Position numbers and translations under genes: made by a program
Shown here: one piece after another, positions 1 to 5,232 of the stretch
Numbering within the stretch: position 1 is the first letter of the stretch
Layout: each line of letters opens with the position of its first letter
The notes under the pieces: generated by a model
Database searches by the model: none
What the model was told of the DNA's origin: nothing
What the model saw: only the letters and a program-made list of their open reading frames with translations
Origin: Chloroflexota bacterium
Lineage (GTDB): Bacteria > Chloroflexota > Dehalococcoidia > SHYB01
DNA: 8,387 nucleotides
Reading direction: 5' to 3'
NCBI GenBank assembly: GCA_016200725.1
Contig: JACQEE010000235.1
Coordinates: 1 to 8,387, forward strand

Positions 1-598
1 CCTTGGCGGCCACGCGCTGATGCCAGGCTGCCTGCACCCTGTGCTTCACCGCGTCGAGGGAGCAGTTGGTGTCGATGATGACATCGGCGTACTTGGCCCG
101 TTCTTCGTTCGGCAACTGCGAGCGGATGCGTTGCCGGATCTGGTCTTCGGGCAGATTGTTACGTTTCTTGACCCGCTCGATCACCACATCTTCCGGCGCC
201 TGGACGACCCAGACTTCGTCGACCAAGTGCACCCAGTTTGCCTCGATCAGAATCGCGGCCTCGAGCACGACGTTCCTTATGCCTTGGGCCCGGAACTTCT
301 CCAGCCTATCGAACAGCAGGTCGCGCAGACGCGGATGGACGATCGAATTGAGCTGCGCCAGCTTGGCGGGATCGCCGAAGACGATGGGTCCTAACTTCTT
401 GCGATCGATCTCGCGATTCGCTCCGACGATGCCTTGCCCGAACGCCGCGATCAGGTCTCTCCACGCGGGTGTATCAGGTAGATAGGTCTCGTGCCCCACC
501 TTGTCGGCATCCAGCAAGGTCGCGCCCAGTTCCTGAAGGAACTGCGACACCGTACTCTTGCCGCTTCCAAGGCCTCCGGTCAGGCCGATCACTCGCAT
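1..598 (-). CDS. coaE: Dephospho-CoA kinase (partial, 3' end off the left edge)
   Basis: Catalyses the last step of coenzyme A synthesis: ATP-dependent phosphorylation of the ribose 3'-OH of dephospho-CoA, in the cytoplasm. The minus strand reads MRVIGLTGGLGSGKSTVSQF at the start, with the CoaE P-loop GGLGSGKST at residues 8-16, then LLDADKVGHE (about 28-37; the DAD motif binds substrate), LEAAILIE in place of the usual PLLFE segment, and the lid/CoA region ERVKKRNNLPEDQIRQRIRSQ followed by ADVIIDTN near the C-terminus. About 199 residues are visible. The family is usually around 200 residues, so only a few C-terminal residues should be missing. The ATG at 596-598 puts the P-loop at the usual distance, and no other in-frame start lies nearby. 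An AAGGAG lies about 18 nt upstream, too far for an ideal Shine-Dalgarno. The gene diverges from selA and has its own promoter. Family assignment is firm. Confidence 0.95.
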   Translation of the reverse strand, partial: MRVIGLTGGLGSGKSTVSQFLQELGATLLDADKVGHETYLPDTPAWRDLIAAFGQGIVGANREIDRKKLGPIVFGDPAKLAQLNSIVHPRLRDLLFDRLEKFRAQGIRNVVLEAAILIEANWVHLVDEVWVVQAPEDVVIERVKKRNNLPEDQIRQRIRSQLPNEERAKYADVIIDTNCSLDAVKHRVQAAWHQRVAAK

Positions 599-637
599 CT
601 GGGAGGAGATGAGGGGCTCCTTACAACGGTAAGGCGC

Positions 638-667
638 ATTGTATCGTCGCCTCTAAGGGGTGGTCAA
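638..667 (-). promoter_or_regulatory. Sigma-70-like promoter for coaE
   Basis: Read on the minus strand, TTGACC (667-662) is followed after 18 bp by TACAAT (643-638). These match the -35 and -10 consensus at 5 of 6 positions each. Transcription would start near 631, giving a leader of about 33 nt before the coaE ATG at 598. Position and strand fit coaE well. This is a match by eye and untested. Confidence 0.65.
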
Positions 668-687
668 GGAAGCGCGGTGTGTCGGGA

Positions 688-703
688 GGGCGTCTCAACG
701 CCC
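688..703. repeat. Perfect 6-bp inverted repeat upstream of selA
   Basis: GGGCGT (688-693) and ACGCCC (698-703) are exact reverse complements separated by the tetraloop CTCA. The repeat lies just upstream of the possible extended -10 of selA, covering where a -35 element or operator would sit. No T-run follows, so it is not a standard terminator on the plus strand. It may be a protein-binding site or a chance GC-rich palindrome. Confidence 0.4.
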
Positions 704-704
704 A

Positions 705-713
705 TGTTACGAT
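705..713 (+). promoter_or_regulatory. Possible extended -10 promoter for selA
   Basis: TGTTACGAT contains TG, one base, then TACGAT, which is 4 of 6 to TATAAT and fits the extended -10 form. No good -35 hexamer lies 16-18 bp upstream; that region holds the 688-703 inverted repeat. Transcription would start near 720, about 23 nt before the selA start. Weak but well placed. Confidence 0.3.
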
Positions 714-742
714 ACCTTGGAAGTATGTCTTGAGGGGAAGCC

Positions 743-2107
743 TTGGAGCACAAGTTCCGCAGCCTTCCCAGCGTCGATCGCCTGCTCACGGATGATCGTC
801 TCGCGGACGTCGTCGCTCGCTATTCCCGCGAGCGCATCGCCGATGTTGCCCGGTCGCGGCTGGCGGAGGCGCGTCGAAGCATCGCGTCGGGTGCGTCGGC
901 TCCCTCTGCTGATGCCTTGATCGCCGAGATCGCGAACGCCGCTGCCGTTCACTACGATCCCTCACTGCGCCGCGTCATCAATGCGACCGGCGTCATCATC
1001 CACACCAACCTTGGCCGCGCGGTCCTCAGCGATGAGGCCGTGGAAGGGATGCGTGCCGCGGCGGCGGGTTACACCAACCTCGAACTCGACCTCGCCACCG
1101 GCGACCGTGGCTCACGCCACGCGCACCTCGACCGCCTCCTCCGCGAGTTGACCGGCGCCGATGATGGACTGGTCGTCAACAACAACGCCGCCGCGGTCAT
1201 GCTTGCGCTGCGCCAGTTCGCCGAAGGCCGTGAAGTGATCGTCTCGCGCGGCGAGGCGGTCGAAATCGGCGGCGGTTTTCGCATCCCCGAGATACTGCAG
1301 CAAAGCGGCGCGAGGCTGGTCGAGGTGGGGACGACGAATCGCACGTATCTCGCCGACTACGAAGCCGCGGTGACCGAGCGAACGGCCGCCTACCTGAAAG
1401 TGCACCCGAGCAACTTTCGCATCTCCGGCTTCACACACGCGCCCAGCATGGCCGAACTTGTGGAGTCTGCGAACAAGCGAAAACTGTTGCTGCTCAACGA
1501 CCTCGGCAGCGGCTGTCTCCTCGATACGCGGCAGTTTGGCCTTGCAGCCGAACCGACTGTCCAACAGGCGGTCGCCGATGGCGCCAACCTCGTGTGCTTC
1601 TCCGGCGACAAACTGCTTGGCGGCCCGCAGGCAGGCATCATCGTCGGGAAGAAGGGCCAGGTGCAGACGCTGAAGCGCAATCCGATGGTCCGCGCCCTGC
1701 GAGTCGACAAGATGACGACGGCTGCGCTGGAAACGACGCTGCTCCACTACGCGAAGGGCGAGGCGGTCGCTAAGATACCCGTCTGGCGCATGATCGCGAT
1801 GACGCCGAAGGAACTCGATAGGCGTGCCCGTCGCTGGGCGAAGGTGCTCGGCGAGGGGGCCCGCGTCGTCGATGCCGCGTCCACAGTCGGCGGGGGCAGC
1901 CTTCCCGGAGAGACGTTGCCCACCCGGGCTCTTGCCATCCCAGGCGAAGGCGCGTCGCTCGAGCAACTGGCGCGACGTCTCCGCGAAGCCCCTGTCCCTG
2001 TCATGGCCCGCGTCGAGCGCGATATGCTCCTCCTCGATCCGCGCACTGTGTTGCCGACCGAGAACCGTGCGCTCCTCGACTCCCTGCACTGGGCGCTCAC
2101 TCCTTGA
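743..2107 (+). CDS. selA: L-seryl-tRNA(Sec) selenium transferase (selenocysteine synthase)
   Basis: PLP enzyme that converts Ser-tRNA(Sec) to Sec-tRNA(Sec) using selenophosphate, the bacterial one-step route. The 454 residues match full-length SelA (463 in E. coli). An N-terminal tRNA-binding region begins SLPSVDRLL. It is followed by INATGVIIHTNLGRA (about residue 80), the stretch DDGLVVNNNAAAVML, VEIGGGFRIP, VGTTNRT, HPSNFRISGFT and SGDKLLGGPQAGIIVGKK. K290 in that motif is the PLP Schiff-base lysine, and RALRVDKMT follows with the family's conserved arginines. The TTG at 743 is chosen because GAGGGG (732-737) lies 5 nt upstream and the only upstream ATG in frame (725) meets TGA two codons later. 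mutS2 follows after 43 nt. No selB, selC or selD is in the window. A complete SelA with its N-terminal domain implies the organism makes or once made selenoproteins. SelA-like paralogues exist, but conservation here favours true SelA. Confidence 0.94.
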   Translation: MEHKFRSLPSVDRLLTDDRLADVVARYSRERIADVARSRLAEARRSIASGASAPSADALIAEIANAAAVHYDPSLRRVINATGVIIHTNLGRAVLSDEAVEGMRAAAAGYTNLELDLATGDRGSRHAHLDRLLRELTGADDGLVVNNNAAAVMLALRQFAEGREVIVSRGEAVEIGGGFRIPEILQQSGARLVEVGTTNRTYLADYEAAVTERTAAYLKVHPSNFRISGFTHAPSMAELVESANKRKLLLLNDLGSGCLLDTRQFGLAAEPTVQQAVADGANLVCFSGDKLLGGPQAGIIVGKKGQVQTLKRNPMVRALRVDKMTTAALETTLLHYAKGEAVAKIPVWRMIAMTPKELDRRARRWAKVLGEGARVVDAASTVGGGSLPGETLPTRALAIPGEGASLEQLARRLREAPVPVMARVERDMLLLDPRTVLPTENRALLDSLHWALTP

Positions 2108-2150
2108 GCACCCGTCCTGGCGAAGAGCCGTTCCAGTACATCCTATTGAC

Positions 2151-4379
2151 GTGACCACTGCACAGTTAACCCGCCAACAACAGAAACGCCGCGACGATCT
2201 GCGTCGCCGAGCCCTCCGCACACTCGAATTCGACAAGGTGCGCGACCGCCTCGCGGACTGCACCGAGTGCTCGCTTGGGCACGAGTATGCGCTAGCGCTG
2301 GAGCCTGCATACTCCGTTCCTGAGGTGACGCGCCGACGCGACGAGACGCGGGAGGCGTTGCGACTGCTCGATCTGCGGCCCAGCCTCTCGTTTGCCGACG
2401 CTACCGATGTCCGCCAGTTGGTGCGCACCAGCGCCATCGGCGGGGCGCTCAGCGGCCTCGATCTCGTTGCTCTCGCCCGCACGCTGGGCGCCGTCCATTC
2501 AGTGCGCGCCAACCTCACGCGCCTCTCGTACGAACTACCTACACTTGCTGGTGTTGCCCAGGGACTCGGCGAGTTCCGCGACCTGGAAGCAGCCATCAAG
2601 CGCACCGTGAACCCGAAGGGCGAGGTACTCGACGGGGCAAGTCCGCTGCTGACCCGGCTACGCGCCGAGGCGAGGGCTGCCGAAGAACGCCTCACTGCAC
2701 GGCTGAAGGACATCATTGCCTCCGAGGCTGGCCGCCGTGTCCTTCAGGAGCCGTTCATCGCCGTCCGCGACGATCGCTATGTGCTCGCGGTCAAGGCGGA
2801 GCACCGCGGGCAGGTGCAGGGCATCATCCACGACGTCTCCAGCAGCGGCGCGACTGTTTTCATGGAGCCCCTTGCCACCGTCGAGATGGGCAACGCCTAT
2901 CGCGAGCTCCGCCTCGGCGAGAAGCGCGAAGTCGAACGCATCCTCCGAGAGGTGGCCGCGGACGTCGGTGCGCAGAGCCGCGCGATCCAGGAAAGCATCG
3001 AGCGTCTTGCTCGCCTCGACCTCATCGTCGCCAAGGCGCGCCTGGGGCGTCGGCGCAAGGCTATCCCCGCCGCCATCATCGATATGGGCTCTGTCGAGCC
3101 TGTCGAAAAGGCGAAGCAGCCGGCCGAATCGCGCAAGCGTTCTCCGGCCGTGATCCTGAACGATGCCCGCCATCCTCTGCTCACCGGCGACCCTGTGCCT
3201 ATGACTCTGCGGCTGGGCGACCAGCACCAGGCCCTCGTCGTCTCCGGGCCGAACACGGGCGGTAAGACGGTTGCGCTCAAGACCACCGGCCTACTCGCTT
3301 TGATGGCCCAGGCTGGTATTCCGATTCCTGCCGATGAACGTAGCGCCCTGCAGGTCTTCGATGGCGTCTACGCCGACATCGGCGACGAGCAGAGCATCGA
3401 ACAGTCGCTCTCCACGTTCAGCGGCCACTTGAGCAACATCGTGGAGATCTTGAGCGTGGCCACTGGCAGATCCCTCGTGTTGCTCGATGAACTCGGCGCA
3501 GGCACCGACCCGCAGGAGGGCGCTGCGGTCGCCAAGGCCATCCTCTCCGAACTGGTGAACCGCGGCACGACGACGATCGTCACGACGCATCACAGCGAGA
3601 TCAAAGCCTTCGCGCACTCTGCCGATGGCGTGCAGAATGCCAGCGTCGAATTCAACAGCGCCACGCTCGCGCCTACTTACCGGCTCATCGTCGGCCTGCC
3701 TGGCCGCAGCAATGCGCTGGCGATTGCCGAGCGCCTCGGCCTGCCTGCTGACGTGCTCACGCGAGCCCGTCAAAACCTCGGCGCCGGGGCAGTCGAGGTC
3801 GAACGCCTGCTCGGCGAGATACAAGAGCAGCGGCGCAAAGCCGAGGCCGACCGGGTCATCGCCGAAGTCGAGGCTATCAGGAAGAAACTAGAACGGAGTC
3901 CCTGGCAGACTCCTCGTGACCGGCGTCTTTCACCTGCCAAGTTTCAGGCTGGCGAGATGGTCAAAGTCGAAGGAATCACACCTTCTGCCGAGATCATCAC
4001 TGCCCCGGACGAGCGCGGCATCGTGCAGTTGCAGGCAGGCTCCATGCGTCTTCAGGTCCACCAGAGCATGGTGCTCGGCAAGGATAAGACCCAGCGCCCT
4101 TCCGAACGCCCGAAGATCGTGGTGCCCAAAGCGGCCACCGTTGGCGACGAGTTCTGGGTGCACGGCATGCGCGCCCAACAGGCCGTCGATGCGGTGAGCG
4201 AGTACATCGAGAAAGCGGCGCTGGCTGGCCATGCTCGAGTGCGCATCATCCACGGCAAAGGCCGTGGGGTTCTTCGTTCCGCCATTCACCGCGCGCTCGG
4301 CGACCATCCCCTCGTCGGCACCTTCCGCGACGCTGACGATTCGGAAGGCGGCCACGGCGTTACCATCGTTGAGTTGTAG
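2151..4379 (+). CDS. mutS2: MutS2 family ATPase with KOW and SMR domains
   Basis: MutS2 proteins do not perform mismatch repair. They have been linked to suppression of recombination and, in Bacillus subtilis, to sensing and splitting collided ribosomes. The 742 residues show, in order: the N-terminal TLEFDKVRDRLA (24-35), the core/clamp with IIHDVSSSGATVFMEPL, Walker A GPNTGGKT (366-373), ADIGDEQSIEQSLSTFSGHL, Walker B LVLLDELGAGTDPQEG (D446, E447), TTHHSEIKAFA, a short charged helical connector (about 545-600), a KOW-like segment from GEMVKVEG (601), and a C-terminal SMR domain with HGKG (701-704) and the ending GHGVTIVEL. The usual LDxRG/LDxHG start of SMR reads FWVHG (668-672). Length is slightly below the usual 780 or so. 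GTG 2151 is the only plausible start between the selA stop and the first conserved motif. It has no clear Shine-Dalgarno, so coupling to selA translation is possible. The frame stays open upstream into selA, but that part is not MutS2-like. Confidence 0.96.
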   Translation: MTTAQLTRQQQKRRDDLRRRALRTLEFDKVRDRLADCTECSLGHEYALALEPAYSVPEVTRRRDETREALRLLDLRPSLSFADATDVRQLVRTSAIGGALSGLDLVALARTLGAVHSVRANLTRLSYELPTLAGVAQGLGEFRDLEAAIKRTVNPKGEVLDGASPLLTRLRAEARAAEERLTARLKDIIASEAGRRVLQEPFIAVRDDRYVLAVKAEHRGQVQGIIHDVSSSGATVFMEPLATVEMGNAYRELRLGEKREVERILREVAADVGAQSRAIQESIERLARLDLIVAKARLGRRRKAIPAAIIDMGSVEPVEKAKQPAESRKRSPAVILNDARHPLLTGDPVPMTLRLGDQHQALVVSGPNTGGKTVALKTTGLLALMAQAGIPIPADERSALQVFDGVYADIGDEQSIEQSLSTFSGHLSNIVEILSVATGRSLVLLDELGAGTDPQEGAAVAKAILSELVNRGTTTIVTTHHSEIKAFAHSADGVQNASVEFNSATLAPTYRLIVGLPGRSNALAIAERLGLPADVLTRARQNLGAGAVEVERLLGEIQEQRRKAEADRVIAEVEAIRKKLERSPWQTPRDRRLSPAKFQAGEMVKVEGITPSAEIITAPDERGIVQLQAGSMRLQVHQSMVLGKDKTQRPSERPKIVVPKAATVGDEFWVHGMRAQQAVDAVSEYIEKAALAGHARVRIIHGKGRGVLRSAIHRALGDHPLVGTFRDADDSEGGHGVTIVEL

Positions 4380-4398
4380 TCGGGCGCGGTAGGGGAGT

Positions 4399-4581
4399 AT
4401 GGAAGAGTACCGGTGCCTCGAATGTCGCCACACCTTTCCGAGTCATGAACGGCTCGAGATAGCGACCTGTCCGCGCTGCGGCAGTGCCCGCCTCGAGTGT
4501 AACCCGTGGCTGCTCGGCACCGCCGAGGCGTGCGATCTCACGCCCGAGGACTACCGTGAACGCGTCCGAGTTACGACCTGA
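4399..4581 (+). CDS. Small zinc-ribbon protein of unknown function
   Basis: This 60-residue protein has two CxxC knuckles, C6-L-E-C9 and C24-P-R-C27, spaced as in a zinc ribbon, plus C34 and C45. The opening EEYRCLECRHTF resembles FmdB-type and other short zinc ribbons, a loosely defined group without an established role. It starts 19 nt after the mutS2 stop. AGGGG (4391-4395) lies 3 nt before the ATG, close but usable. The gene is on the same strand as mutS2 and folB and probably co-transcribed with mutS2. The conserved-looking zinc ligands, tight spacing and ribosome binding site argue for a real gene. It may bind zinc and RNA or protein; nothing in the sequence says which. I do not recognise a named family with certainty. 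Confidence 0.75.
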   Translation: MEEYRCLECRHTFPSHERLEIATCPRCGSARLECNPWLLGTAEACDLTPEDYRERVRVTT

Positions 4582-4591
4582 TGTTGATGGC

Positions 4592-4608
4592 GCCCGCCGT
4601 GTGCGGGC
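4592..4608 (+). other. Short GC hairpin in the gap before folB
   Basis: GCCCGC (4592-4597) and GCGGGC (4603-4608) can form a 6-bp all-GC stem with loop CGTGT, 10 nt after the zinc-ribbon stop codon. No T-run follows, so it is at best a weak or factor-assisted stop, or a transcript-stabilising hairpin. The 99-nt gap (4582-4680) holds nothing else I can support except the folB Shine-Dalgarno. Confidence 0.3.
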
Positions 4609-4680
4609 AGGCAGTCGGTGATCCATTGCAGGATGCTTCCGTAGTACACTGCACCCAGGACTGCTGCTTCGGAGATTCGC

Positions 4681-5067
4681 ATGGCTTCGGTGCCTTCCTC
4701 TGACATCATTCGCCTCGAGGGGATGCTCTTCTTCGGCCGCCACGGCGCCCGCAAGGAAGAGCAGACGCTCGGGCAGCAGTTCAAAGTGGACATCGCGATG
4801 GAGGCCGACCTCTCGAAGCCTCGGAAGACCGACCGCCTTGCAGACACGATCGACTACGGCCTCGTGTACGAGACCGCGCGCGAAGTGATCGAGGGCCCCA
4901 GTTACAACTTGCTCGAGCGCCTCGCTGATGAGGTTGCGGCTCGCGTGCTCAAGCGTTTCCCAGCGCAGGCCGTCCGGGTTCGCGTGCAGAAGCCGCGCCT
5001 TCCCATCCGCGGCGGCGTCATGGATGGCGTCTCCGTCGAAGTCTACCGTCGCCGTGCGAGACGGTAG
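4681..5067 (+). CDS. folB: Dihydroneopterin aldolase
   Basis: Cleaves 7,8-dihydroneopterin to 6-hydroxymethyl-7,8-dihydropterin and glycolaldehyde in folate synthesis; the family forms an octamer of stacked tetramers in the cytoplasm. The 128 residues show the full fold: DIIRLEGMLFFGRHGARKEEQ at the N-terminus, GQQFKVDI, DTIDYGLVYE, NLLERLADEVA and VRVQKPRLPIRGG. By alignment to the Staphylococcus aureus enzyme, E27, Y59 and K104 correspond to the active-site Glu22, Tyr54 and Lys100. The ATG at 4681 has GGAG (4671-4674) 6 nt upstream; the seven residues before the conserved DIIRLEG suit this start. The nearest plus-strand gene upstream is the zinc ribbon 99 nt away, so folB may share the mutS2 transcript. 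No folK or folP is beside it. The stop codon lies inside an inverted repeat that may end the transcript. Confidence 0.95.
   Translation: MASVPSSDIIRLEGMLFFGRHGARKEEQTLGQQFKVDIAMEADLSKPRKTDRLADTIDYGLVYETAREVIEGPSYNLLERLADEVAARVLKRFPAQAVRVRVQKPRLPIRGGVMDGVSVEVYRRRARR
5043..5067 (+). terminator. Perfect 8-bp inverted repeat ending on the folB stop codon
   Basis: CTACCGTC (5043-5050) and GACGGTAG (5060-5067) are exact reverse complements with a 9-nt loop. The second arm ends with the folB TAG. The following bases are TCCTTATG, a poor U-tract, so this is a terminator-like hairpin rather than a classical intrinsic terminator. It separates folB from the downstream promoter, which supports a role in ending or stabilising the upstream transcript. 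Confidence 0.45.
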
Positions 5068-5071
5068 TCCT

Positions 5072-5117
5072 TATGGGGGTGCCCTGCGCCTCTTGCTTGC
5101 CCCCAGGGTGCACCATA
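5072..5117. repeat. Imperfect inverted repeat overlapping the AAA+ operon promoter
   Basis: Paired segments are TAT (5072-5074) with ATA (5115-5117), GGTG (5078-5081) with CACC (5111-5114), and CCCTG (5082-5086) with CAGGG (5104-5108), with GGG and TG bulges and a 17-nt loop. The left arm lies just after folB; the right arm covers the spacer and the first bases of the -10 element. It could be part of a folB terminator, an operator, or chance complementarity in GC-rich DNA. Confidence 0.3.
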
Positions 5118-5121
5118 TACT
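5093..5121 (+). promoter_or_regulatory. Sigma-70-like promoter for the AAA+/VWA operon
   Basis: TTGCTT (5093-5098) and TATACT (5116-5121) are separated by 17 bp and match consensus at 4 of 6 and 5 of 6 positions. Transcription would start near 5128, inside the CTGAGG/CCTCAG palindrome, and give a leader of about 105 nt. This is the best plus-strand promoter by eye in the window and the only long gap before the AAA+ gene. Confidence 0.6.
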
Positions 5122-5232
5122 GAGGGCGAACCTCAGGAGCCGCGCCTGAAGTAGTGCCCTTTCCGCCAGCCACTCCCTATCTTCCGGCTCCGCAAGGTTG
5201 CTTAGACGAGGCGTCAGAGAGGAGCGGAGGCC
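5120..5232 (+). promoter_or_regulatory. Structured 5' leader with alternative pairings and the AAA+ gene RBS
   Basis: Four short complementary sets are visible. CTGAGG (5120-5125) pairs with CCTCAG (5131-5136). TCAGG (5133-5137) pairs with CCTGA (5145-5149). GGAGCCG (5136-5142) pairs with CGGCTCC (5185-5191). CTCCGC (5188-5193) pairs with GCGGAG (5224-5229). The last covers the purine-rich ribosome binding region; two candidate Shine-Dalgarno sites lie there, GAGGAG (5219-5224, 8 nt from the ATG) and GGAGG (5226-5230, 2 nt away). The third and fourth pairings share 5188-5191 and exclude each other, so the leader could expose or hide the ribosome binding site. I do not recognise a known riboswitch. 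Short GC stems also arise by chance in such sequence. Confidence 0.4.

Noticed and set aside
1824..2150. Upstream extension of the mutS2 frame into selA
   Set aside because: The frame is open but its product is unlike MutS2 and overlaps conserved SelA sequence. GTG 2151 gives a normal MutS2 N-terminus.
1112..2716. Long minus-strand open frame opposite selA and mutS2
   Set aside because: It is Arg/Ser-rich with no recognisable motif and lies opposite two well-conserved genes. Such stop-free antisense frames are common in GC-rich coding DNA.
4626..4650. Possible folB promoter (TTGCAG and TACACT)
   Set aside because: The spacer is only 13 bp and no alternative -35 fits at 16-18 bp, so it cannot be supported.
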